Positions 51,756 to 58,906 of a stretch of DNA of 64,000 nucleotides are shown here, one piece after another (position 1 is the first letter of the stretch; each line of letters opens with the position of its first letter). Position numbers and translations under genes: made by a program. Below the pieces are notes generated by a model. That model had not been told where the DNA came from. It did not search any database and worked only from the letters and a program-made list of their open reading frames with translations. Source of the DNA: Chryseobacterium sp. Tr-659 (GTDB lineage Bacteria > Bacteroidota > Bacteroidia > Flavobacteriales > Weeksellaceae); assembly GCF_011752975.1 (NCBI RefSeq), contig NZ_VWWP01000002.1:62001-126000 (forward strand), in the 5' to 3' direction.

Positions 51756-53114
51756 ATGATGAATTTAAACCAGATTTTCACCAATCAACGTACAGGAAAC
51801 AATCCACAAACAAAGGCTTCAAGAACTGATTTTCAAAGGGATTTTGATAGAATTATCTTCTCTTCTGCATTCAGAAGACTGCAAAATAAAACGCAGGTTT
51901 TTCCTCTTCCCGGAAGTGTTTTTGTACACAACAGACTTACCCATTCTCTGGAAGTATCATCCGTAGGAAGAAGTTTAGGAAGTATTATTGGTGAATTTAT
52001 TGCGGAAGATTATAAAAATGAACTTACTGAAGATTCAAAAAATTTTTATCTCCATAATTTAGGAAATGTTATTGCGGCGGCATGTTTGTGTCATGATGTA
52101 GGAAATCCGGCTTTCGGACACTCCGGAGAAGATGCCATTGCAAGTTATTTTGAACGAAATGAAAAAGATCTGAAGTCAAAGTTCAATGAAAAGGAGTGGG
52201 CAGATCTGGTAAATTTTGAAGGAAATGCGAATGCGATCCGAGTACTGGCTCAGCAACAGCATGGGAAAGATGCAGGAGGTATTCAGCTGACTTTCTCAAC
52301 ATTGGCAAGTATAGCAAAATACCCGTGTGAGGCAGTAGCCAAGAAAAAAGGGATTATTCACAGAAAAAAATTCGGGTTTTTCCAGAATGAAAAAGATATA
52401 TTTCTGGAAATCGCAAAAGGAACACAACTTATTTCTGAAAGCGAAGAACCCCATATTTTCAAAAGGCATCCGTTCGTCTGGCTGGTAGAAGCTGCCGATG
52501 ATATCTGTTATAATATTATTGATATGGAAGATGCTCATAGATTGGGAATTGTTTCAACAGCAGACTGTAAAAATCTATTTTTTGAACTGGTAAAATCGGA
52601 GACCGATGATGTTCAAAGAATTGAAACCAAATTAAACTCAATCTCTAATGAAAATGAACAAATTTCTTATTTGAGAGCGAAAGTAATCAATGCCTTGATC
52701 AATAAGTCGATAGAGATGTACAAATACAATTTTGAAACGATTCTTGAAGGAAATCTGGGCAATGGTTTGCTTGATATCTATAAAAATGAAAATAAAGCAT
52801 TACAGGATATTGCCAGCTTTTCTGTAGAAAAAATCTATAATCATAAGGCAGTTGTTGAAATTGAAAATGCTGGGTACAATGTAATGTATGAATTGCTGAA
52901 TCATTTTATCCCCTCCATTCTGAAACCTGAAGACCATAGAAAATCTTATGATGAAAAAGCTTTGAAACTAATTCCAAAGCAATTCATTTATAATGACGGA
53001 ACCGATTACCAGAAAGTTCTGGGAGTCATTGATTTTGTTTCAGGAATGACAGATAACTACGCGACCGATTTGTATAGAAAGATTAAAGGAATAGAGATCG
53101 GGATGACCGTGTAA
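51756..53114 (+). CDS. dgt: dGTP triphosphohydrolase-like HD protein
   Basis: A 452-residue HD-domain nucleotide hydrolase. FQRDFDRIIFSSAFRRLQNK and FVHNRLTHSLEVSSVGRS are hallmark dGTPase segments, with the metal-binding His63. The HD pair is His113/Asp114 in CHDVGNPAFGHSGEDA, and a further Asp lies in EAADDICYNIIDMEDA. Such enzymes split dNTPs into nucleoside and triphosphate, lowering dNTP pools. Two ATGs (51756 and 51759) can start it. The promoter lies almost on the start codon. It is convergent with the nitronate monooxygenase gene. Confidence 0.93.
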   Translation: MMNLNQIFTNQRTGNNPQTKASRTDFQRDFDRIIFSSAFRRLQNKTQVFPLPGSVFVHNRLTHSLEVSSVGRSLGSIIGEFIAEDYKNELTEDSKNFYLHNLGNVIAAACLCHDVGNPAFGHSGEDAIASYFERNEKDLKSKFNEKEWADLVNFEGNANAIRVLAQQQHGKDAGGIQLTFSTLASIAKYPCEAVAKKKGIIHRKKFGFFQNEKDIFLEIAKGTQLISESEEPHIFKRHPFVWLVEAADDICYNIIDMEDAHRLGIVSTADCKNLFFELVKSETDDVQRIETKLNSISNENEQISYLRAKVINALINKSIEMYKYNFETILEGNLGNGLLDIYKNENKALQDIASFSVEKIYNHKAVVEIENAGYNVMYELLNHFIPSILKPEDHRKSYDEKALKLIPKQFIYNDGTDYQKVLGVIDFVSGMTDNYATDLYRKIKGIEIGMTV

Positions 53115-53121
53115 ATTCTAT

Positions 53122-54195
53122 TTATGATAATAATTCAGAAGCCTCTTCAATTAATGACTGCATTAAAGTGGAGGCTTTTTTATGCTTTAAAAGTGGAGCA
53201 ATCTGACCGGACCAGAAGAAAACCAGATCATTTTTCTGCTGTTCCAGGGCTGCTTTTCTTAGCGCTCCCATAAAATGGGTTTGCAAAGGAAACGGAAGGG
53301 TTTTATCAGTGGCAGCCAATAGATCTCTTGTAATTTTTGTCGTAATTCCACGGCCCAGTCTACCGGTATAGGCTCTTGTCAAAGTCGTGGATTTTGCTGA
53401 GTCGGAAAATAAAAACTCTTTATGAACCGGTAATGCTCCGGATTCTTCCGTGGCCAGAAATGCTGTCCCGATCTGCACAGCTTCAGCGCCAAGCTTAAAA
53501 GCTCCGGCAATTCCCCGTCCGTTGGCAATTCCTCCGGCAGCAATGACAGGTATTTTTACGCGATCCCTGATTAATTGAATCAAAGCAAAAGTTCCTGTTG
53601 TAGAAAGCTCTGCCTTATCCAGAAACGAAGGACGATGGCCGCCACTTTCAAAGCCGGAAGCTACAATCGCGTCAACTCCTGTTTTTTCCAGGGCAGAAGC
53701 TTCATCCAGTGTTGTTGCATTTCCTAAAACAATAGTTCCCTGGCGATGAAGGTCTTCAATGATACTTTCATTCAATAGGCCAAACATAAAGCTGAAGACT
53801 TTAGGCTTAATATCGAACACAACATCCAGCTGATTCTGAAATCTTGATTGAAAAGAAGGTGGTAGAGCAGGAATGTCAGTTTGCAAAAGATCAAAATAAG
53901 GTTTGAATGTTTCGACAGCCTGTCGATATTGCTCTTTTGTGTGCTCTTCATCAATGATGTCATGATCATTTACCCAGAGATTAAGGTTATATGGCTTATT
54001 TGTTTTTGATTGTATTTCTTTGTGGGTATTGTAGATCTCCTGAGGTGATAAAGTATACGCTCCGAATCCGCCCAAACCTCCCAAATTGCTCACTGTTGTG
54101 GTCAGTTCAACTGTAGAAATACCACCTCCGAAAGGACCTTGAAGAATAGGATATTCAATTTCCAATAATTTTGTGATTCTATTTTTATTCCACAT
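53122..54195 (-). CDS. Nitronate monooxygenase
   Basis: A 357-residue flavin enzyme of the nitronate monooxygenase (former 2-nitropropane dioxygenase) family. LEIEYPILQGPFGGGIST is the FMN-binding start; IVASGFESGGHRPSF holds the catalytic His; VIAAGGIANGRGIAGAFKLG and VQIGTAFLATEESG are the phosphate-binding and family motifs. It oxidises toxic alkyl nitronates. It is the last gene of the Crp/Fnr-headed operon, starting 28 bp after the NTF2-like gene. Confidence 0.93.
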   Translation of the reverse strand: MWNKNRITKLLEIEYPILQGPFGGGISTVELTTTVSNLGGLGGFGAYTLSPQEIYNTHKEIQSKTNKPYNLNLWVNDHDIIDEEHTKEQYRQAVETFKPYFDLLQTDIPALPPSFQSRFQNQLDVVFDIKPKVFSFMFGLLNESIIEDLHRQGTIVLGNATTLDEASALEKTGVDAIVASGFESGGHRPSFLDKAELSTTGTFALIQLIRDRVKIPVIAAGGIANGRGIAGAFKLGAEAVQIGTAFLATEESGALPVHKEFLFSDSAKSTTLTRAYTGRLGRGITTKITRDLLAATDKTLPFPLQTHFMGALRKAALEQQKNDLVFFWSGQIAPLLKHKKASTLMQSLIEEASELLS

Positions 54196-54223
54196 GATTT
54201 GTTAATTTTAGTTGAAATTTGAA

Positions 54224-54676
54224 TTAGGGATGTACGTTCGTTAATGTCTTGTTCACGATGAGCCATTCTCCGTCTATGATATTGAAAGTTATGAAATTAT
54301 AGTAATTAAAATCATACATCCTTACGTTTAATTTTGCTGTTGCAATCGAATTGATAACGTCAATGGAAAGAATGACTGCTTTAAAATCTTTTCCTGATTT
54401 TTCAGGGCTTACACGGCTTCCCACTCCTTCAATATATTGCTCTGCAGTTTTGGAATAAGGAACACCATTTATATCCCCGAAAAGCAAAGCTCCTTTATAG
54501 AATACTTTTTTTAGAAGATCTGTATTTCCTTCATAAATACCTTTGAAATAATAATTTTCAATAACATTTCTTATTTCAGTTTCTGCTGTTTGGTTGGTTT
54601 TCATATCCTTTACATTTTGTGCATGGCCGTTCAACGGAAAGCTGAACAGCCATGCTATAATTAATGATAGTTTCAT
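54224..54676 (-). CDS. NTF2-like protein, exported (Lumazine_bd_2 type)
   Basis: A 150-residue protein with signal peptide MKLSLIIAWLFSFPLNGHAQ. The mature domain has a cone-shaped NTF2-like fold: IRNVIENYYFKGIYEGNTDL, LKKVFYKGALLF, and a beta-rich end, NVRMYDFNYYNFITFNIIDG. It matches the Lumazine_bd_2/NTF2-like proteins often found beside SDR and YceI genes. Its start overlaps the SDR stop by 4 bp (ATGA). The role is unknown. Confidence 0.85.
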   Translation of the reverse strand: MKLSLIIAWLFSFPLNGHAQNVKDMKTNQTAETEIRNVIENYYFKGIYEGNTDLLKKVFYKGALLFGDINGVPYSKTAEQYIEGVGSRVSPEKSGKDFKAVILSIDVINSIATAKLNVRMYDFNYYNFITFNIIDGEWLIVNKTLTNVHP

Positions 54677-55407
54677 GATAAATGATGTCCGGCACCCATT
54701 CCTCCGTCAACATTAATGATGGCTCCGGAAATTAATTTATTTTTGGCAATAGCATGAATCATCTGAGCTACTTCTTCCGGTTCACCGATACGGTTGATGA
54801 GGTGTATTCCGGAATTATTATCAAGATCAGAACTGTGCATTGGAGTTCTGATCAGCCCGGGAGCAACAGTATTTACCCTGATGTTATCTTTTCCAAACTC
54901 GGCAGCCAGCTGTAAGGTCAATGCATGAATAGCTCCTTTACTGGAAATAGGTGCGGTAGATGGAGACTGTGCAATTGCATGATATACTAATGGAGTTCCT
55001 ACATTGATAACCACGCCATTTTTTTGGCTGATCATTTGGGGAATTACAGCCTGTGTAGTGAAGAAGGTTCCTTTTAAGTTGGTACTTAGAAACCGATCCA
55101 GATAGTCTTCAGTAACCTCCAGAAAAGGTTTGTTCTCATAAATTCCTGCATTGTTGACAAGCACATCAATAGATCCGAATCTTTCAAGTGCTGTTTGTGC
55201 TAAGGCTTCCCCTGTTTGCTTTTTCGAAACATTTCCAGCAACCATGGCGAGGTTTTCTCCAGCTCCCAATTTATAATAAACTTCCTCTAATTTGGATGCA
55301 GTCTGCGAGTTTATAATTACATTGTCTCCTCTGTCTAAGAAATAGCGGGCTGTTTCCAATCCGATCCCTGAAGAAGCTCCTGTTATAATTATGGTTTGTT
55401 TTTCCAT
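54673..55407 (-). CDS. SDR-family oxidoreductase lacking the catalytic Tyr
   Basis: A 244-residue short-chain dehydrogenase. The cofactor motif is TGASSGIG (9-16), NNAG is at 85-88, and Lys157 is conserved. The tetrad Tyr of YxxxK is replaced: the motif reads PISSK (153-157), and the usual Ser also differs (VINVGTP). Such proteins may use another proton donor or serve as cofactor-binding proteins. The rest (IRVNTVAPGLIRTP; ISGAIINVDGGMGAG) is typical. It sits in the YceI-tautomerase operon, 7 bp after the tautomerase gene. Confidence 0.88.
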   Translation of the reverse strand: MEKQTIIITGASSGIGLETARYFLDRGDNVIINSQTASKLEEVYYKLGAGENLAMVAGNVSKKQTGEALAQTALERFGSIDVLVNNAGIYENKPFLEVTEDYLDRFLSTNLKGTFFTTQAVIPQMISQKNGVVINVGTPLVYHAIAQSPSTAPISSKGAIHALTLQLAAEFGKDNIRVNTVAPGLIRTPMHSSDLDNNSGIHLINRIGEPEEVAQMIHAIAKNKLISGAIINVDGGMGAGHHLS

Positions 55408-55414
55408 TTTCTGC

Positions 55415-55633
55415 TTACTTTTTTTTTGTTGAAAATCCCTGTTCCTTTAACACTGAAACCTGCTCTCCGGCATATCCCCAATTATCATCTTCAATCTCAT
55501 TGATCATGATATGAGTTAAATGAGGATCTTTATTTAAAACAGTAGTTACTGCTTCACTGATTTTTCTGATTAATTGCTGTTTTGTTTCGCGGTTAAGATC
55601 TTCGCGAAGTACATCTATTTTAATGAATGGCAT
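55415..55633 (-). CDS. 4-oxalocrotonate tautomerase-family protein
   Basis: A 72-residue tautomerase. The catalytic N-terminal proline, exposed after Met removal, is present (MPFIKIDVLRED). The helix TKQQLIRKISEAVTTVL and strand HIMINEIEDDNWGY are typical of the small hexameric/trimeric tautomerases. The substrate is unknown. It lies between the YceI and SDR genes with short gaps (18 and 7 bp). Confidence 0.92.
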   Translation of the reverse strand: MPFIKIDVLREDLNRETKQQLIRKISEAVTTVLNKDPHLTHIMINEIEDDNWGYAGEQVSVLKEQGFSTKKK

Positions 55634-55651
55634 GATGGTGAATTTTTTAAA

Positions 55652-56185
55652 TTAATAGGCGTCTGCAACAAGATGGATATTTAAGTCAAAATTGTTGTAG
55701 ATCAAAGTGTCTCCAAGATTGGTGAAGAAATTGGAAGATCTGAATTTGATATTGAATTTCGTTCTGTCGACCACGATTTTGGTATCCAAAACCGCTGCAC
55801 GCTCTGTTGCTACAATATGGAAGCTGGTGTCGAAAGGCTGGGTAATACCTTTTATGGTAAGATCTCCTTTTACATAATATAAGTCCTGGCCGCCAGGTTC
55901 AGCATGAGTGATTTCAAAAAAGGCTTCGGGAAAATGCTCGGCATTGAAAAAGTCATCCGAAGTAAGGTGGCTGGCAAACTGTGCATTGGTTTCAGGATCT
56001 TCAATATCAAGGATTTTGATAGTGCGGGTATCAATGGTAAATTTTCCTGATAAAGATTTTCCATCTTCGAATCTGAAGTTACCGTCCTTTATACCAATGG
56101 TTCCATTGTGGGCTCCGGTTACTTTTCTTCCGATCCAGTCGATAGTACTGTTTTCAGTATTGACTTTAAAACTTTTTGTGTCCAT
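55652..56185 (-). CDS. YceI-family protein, cytoplasmic
   Basis: A 177-residue YceI-like lipocalin-type beta-barrel. SFKVNTENSTIDWIGRKVTG is the family start; NFRFEDGKSLSGKFTIDTRT and VKGDLTIKGITQPFD are typical. YceI barrels bind polyisoprenoids or amphiphiles. There is no signal peptide, so this one stays in the cytoplasm, unlike E. coli YceI. It is the first gene after a GTGA-N6-TCAC site and a GAACTTTG -7-like element, and so begins the unit activated by Crp/Fnr (4). Confidence 0.92.
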   Translation of the reverse strand: MDTKSFKVNTENSTIDWIGRKVTGAHNGTIGIKDGNFRFEDGKSLSGKFTIDTRTIKILDIEDPETNAQFASHLTSDDFFNAEHFPEAFFEITHAEPGGQDLYYVKGDLTIKGITQPFDTSFHIVATERAAVLDTKIVVDRTKFNIKFRSSNFFTNLGDTLIYNNFDLNIHLVADAY

Positions 56186-56210
56186 TTTTTATTGGTTTTA
56201 AATGATGAGA

Positions 56211-56218
56211 CAAAGTTC
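56211..56218 (-). promoter_or_regulatory. -7-like promoter element GAACTTTG of the YceI operon
   Basis: On the minus strand this reads GAACTTTG, one base off TAnnTTTG, 25 bp before the YceI start. The GTGA-N6-TCAC site is centred 30.5 bp upstream. Confidence 0.45.
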
Positions 56219-56241
56219 AGCCGATCAAAAAAAATAATTAC

Positions 56242-56255
56242 GTGATGTACCTCAC
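56242..56255. promoter_or_regulatory. Predicted CRP-type operator GTGA-N6-TCAC
   Basis: GTGATGTACCTCAC is a perfect match to the E. coli CRP core. Its centre (56248.5) would be near -43 of the YceI promoter. The preceding gene encodes a Crp/Fnr protein whose recognition helix has the RExxxR residues that read GTGA in E. coli CRP. Confidence 0.75.
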
Positions 56256-56296
56256 AAAATGGAGTAAAGGGGGAAATGGTTTTACAATACCATAGA

Positions 56297-56869
56297 TTAT
56301 TGATGAAGCCTGCTCAGGGTTTCTCTGGTCACTCCCAGATACGAAGCAATCAGATGTTTGGGAACCAGATTGTATAATTGAGGATACATCGCCAAAAGTT
56401 CTTCATACCGGAATTTGGCATCGTTATTCATAAAAGATAACAGCCGTTTCTGGGCAGCTACATATCCTTTGTTGGTTCTCCATCTGAAAAAATGTTCAAC
56501 CTCATGGATCTCATTGCAGATTTTTTCCCGGTCTTCGTTGGAAATGGATAAGATTGTTGCATTGGTGATACAATCAACATGAATGGTTGCTCTTGTTTTA
56601 TTGTAAAGAGCATCAAAATCTGTTACCCACCAGGTAGGCATGGCAAACTGAAGAATAAACATTTTCATGCTGTCGTTAAGATAAAATGCCTTCAGACAGC
56701 CTTCCAGAACGAAATACTCATGATTCACGAAATCACCTTCCGCAATCAGGCTTTGTCCTTTCTTTAAAGTAACCAGGTTAAAGTGTTCAAAAACATAATC
56801 AAACTGCTCTTCGGTAAGAGAAGTGAATTTTGAGATATGATCCTTTAATAGTTCTTTAGAATTGACCAT
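56297..56869 (-). CDS. Crp/Fnr family transcriptional regulator (4)
   Basis: A 190-residue regulator. The sensor domain includes VTLKKGQSLIAEGDFVNHEY and LEGCLKAFYLND; the HTH is HLIASYLGVTRETLSRLHQ, which ends the protein right at the recognition helix, with no wing beyond. RETLSR aligns to RETVGR of E. coli CRP, and a GTGA-N6-TCAC site lies just downstream, before the YceI gene. A TACTTTTG promoter element lies 17 bp upstream of its start. It likely controls the YceI-tautomerase-SDR-NTF2-nitronate monooxygenase operon; the ligand is unknown. Confidence 0.92.
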   Translation of the reverse strand: MVNSKELLKDHISKFTSLTEEQFDYVFEHFNLVTLKKGQSLIAEGDFVNHEYFVLEGCLKAFYLNDSMKMFILQFAMPTWWVTDFDALYNKTRATIHVDCITNATILSISNEDREKICNEIHEVEHFFRWRTNKGYVAAQKRLLSFMNNDAKFRYEELLAMYPQLYNLVPKHLIASYLGVTRETLSRLHQ

Positions 56870-56886
56870 GATATGTAATGAATATT

Positions 56887-56894
56887 CAAAAGTA
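56887..56894 (-). promoter_or_regulatory. -7 promoter element TACTTTTG of Crp/Fnr (4)
   Basis: CAAAAGTA on the plus strand reads TACTTTTG on the minus strand, 17 bp before the start codon at 56869. Confidence 0.55.
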
Positions 56895-57063
56895 AGTCTT
56901 TTCAGAACAATTTTAATTTAAAAATGATCAATATTCAACAGCAGAATTTCCTGATGATTACCTTCTGATGCTTAATTTTATTTTTCTTATATTTAAACGA
57001 ACGGCAAAAAAAGTTTTAACAAAACAGAATTTTTAACGACATATTAAAAAAATCTAAAAAGCT

Positions 57064-58002
57064 ATGGGTATTTATTTAGCGCCCGTTATTTTCTTCGGGC
57101 TTATCATTTTATTCGCTTCGTTCTTTGTGGTTAAGCAGGAAACAGCAGCTATTGTCGAACGGTTTGGGAAATTCAAGGCTGTAAAACATTCAGGACTTCA
57201 CCTTAAGCTGCCAATTATAGATCAGATTGCGAAAAGACTGAACCTTAGAATTCAGCAGCTCGATGTCATGATTGATACCAAAACATTGGACAATGTTTTT
57301 ATCAAAATGAAAATTTCTGTTCAGTATCAGGTGATCAGAAGTCAAGTGGGAGATGCTTATTATCGTTTGGAAAATCCTGAAAATCAAATTACTTCATTTG
57401 TTTTTGATGTGGTAAGAGCAGAAGTTCCAAAGTTAAAGCTGGATGATGTTTTCGTAAGGAAAGATGATGTGGCGATTGCGGTGAAAAGTGAGCTTCAGGA
57501 GGCAATGAACAGTTACGGATATGATATTATCAAAGCTTTAGTAACAGATATCGATCCGGATGAACAGGTAAAACATGCCATGAACAGGATCAATGCTGCA
57601 GAAAGAGAAAAAACAGCTGCGGAATATGAGTCTGAAGCACAAAGAATCAGAATTGTAGCTGTAGCGAAGGCTGAAGCTGAATCTAAAAAATTACAAGGAC
57701 AAGGGATTGCGGACCAAAGACGAGAAATTGCAAAAGGACTTGAAGAATCTGTAAGAATGCTGAATAATGTAGATATCAATTCCCATGAAGCATCTGCACT
57801 TATCGTTGTAACGCAACATTATGATACTTTACATTCCGTAGGGGCAAGCAATAGAAGCAACCTTGTTCTTCTTCCCAATTCGCCTACAGCGGCTAGTGGA
57901 ATGCTGAATGATCTTGTAGTTGCAATGACTACTGCCAATACGGTAGGAGAGGCTACAAAAGGGAAATATCCCGATCCGCCTCAAAAAGAATCAGGATTTT
58001 AA
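57064..58002 (+). CDS. SPFH/band-7 (stomatin-like) protein
   Basis: A 312-residue membrane-anchored SPFH protein. One N-terminal helix (about 4-22) is followed by the band-7 domain starting VVKQETAAIVERFGKFKAVK, with KLPIIDQIAKRLNLRIQQLD and FDVVRAEVPKLKLDDVF. A coiled coil, AAEREKTAAEYESEAQRIRI, and VAKAEAESKKLQGQGIADQR follow. These proteins oligomerise in membranes and often regulate proteases or channels. No NfeD gene lies next to it. It is transcribed alone before a shared terminator. Confidence 0.93.
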   Translation: MGIYLAPVIFFGLIILFASFFVVKQETAAIVERFGKFKAVKHSGLHLKLPIIDQIAKRLNLRIQQLDVMIDTKTLDNVFIKMKISVQYQVIRSQVGDAYYRLENPENQITSFVFDVVRAEVPKLKLDDVFVRKDDVAIAVKSELQEAMNSYGYDIIKALVTDIDPDEQVKHAMNRINAAEREKTAAEYESEAQRIRIVAVAKAEAESKKLQGQGIADQRREIAKGLEESVRMLNNVDINSHEASALIVVTQHYDTLHSVGASNRSNLVLLPNSPTAASGMLNDLVVAMTTANTVGEATKGKYPDPPQKESGF

Positions 58003-58105
58003 AACAAGGATAAAGGAAATGGATATTGAAAAGAGTAGTCACTTGCTGACTTTCTTTGATTGTCCAAAAAATAACTTCGGATTTCATCTTCCTGTTGTTA
58101 ATAAT

Positions 58106-58143
58106 AAAAAAACGCTTCTGAAATTTTCAGAAGCGTTTTTTTA
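58106..58143. terminator. Bidirectional terminator
   Basis: AAAACGCTTCTGAAA and TTTTCAGAAGCGTTTT form a nearly loopless long hairpin with A/T runs on both sides, between two convergent genes. The right arm (58124-58139) is identical to 16 bases inside the next gene (58301-58316). Confidence 0.85.
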
Positions 58144-58758
58144 TTATTTTTTCGTTTTAGAAACCTGTTCTATCAATGTATATTTTATAGAAGAAGCATC
58201 TGCCGGAGGGTTAGCGATCTTTTCTGTTTTTACTTTTAAAACATATTCATAACCCGGCTCATAGGTGAACCCTTCGATTTTACTGTAGAAATTGGTCCAG
58301 TTTTCAGAAGCGTTTTCTTTAACCTGCATACATTTCATACGTCCGGCTCCTGCTGAACAGTCTACTGTTTCTGATCCTATAATAAGTGTTTTTTCGTTGG
58401 CTGCCATAGCTTCTTTTTTCGTTTTGGAAACTTGTTTTACCAGTGTATATTTTATAGAAGAAGCATCTGCCGGAGGGTTAGCTATTTTTTCTGTTTTTAC
58501 TTTTAAAACATATTCATAACCCGGCTCATAAGTAAATCCTTCAATATTGCTGTAAAAATTAGTCCAGTTTCCGGAAGCGTTTTCTTTTACCTGCAGACAT
58601 TTCATAGGAGCTACACCTGTACAATCTGCGGTTTGAGGTCCTACAATGAAGGTTTTTTCATCACCTGCGGATACTCCTGCTGTGGTTGTACATTGCGTCA
58701 TTGCGAATAATGCTAATGCGGGCGCTGCCCCTTTTAGAATTGTTGCTATACTTTTCAT
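58144..58758 (-). CDS. Lipoprotein with two tandem DUF4377 domains
   Basis: A 204-residue lipoprotein. The signal MKSIATILKGAAPALALFAM ends before TQC, with Cys the probable lipidation site. Two repeats of about 80 residues follow, each with EKT(F/L)I(V/I)G at the start, C..G....MKC(L/M)QVKENAS, NWTNFYS, GFTYEPGYEYVLKVKTEKIA and NPPADASSIKYTL. The pattern is DUF4377, often found on HslJ/META-type proteins. The two copies are almost the same also in DNA, so the duplication is recent. The ATG at 58758 is used; the frame extends 18 codons upstream. Confidence 0.9.
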   Translation of the reverse strand: MKSIATILKGAAPALALFAMTQCTTTAGVSAGDEKTFIVGPQTADCTGVAPMKCLQVKENASGNWTNFYSNIEGFTYEPGYEYVLKVKTEKIANPPADASSIKYTLVKQVSKTKKEAMAANEKTLIIGSETVDCSAGAGRMKCMQVKENASENWTNFYSKIEGFTYEPGYEYVLKVKTEKIANPPADASSIKYTLIEQVSKTKK

Positions 58759-58906
58759 AAACTTGATTTTTCCCCATACCTCGCAATTACCATGCCGAAG
58801 TTGGATTTCCATAATTTGTCGTACTTCTGCTATTGCTTTTTAGTTTTTTAATTGTTTAATTTGAACTTCTTAATCATTCTAACCCAAACACATAATTATA
58901 AAAAAT

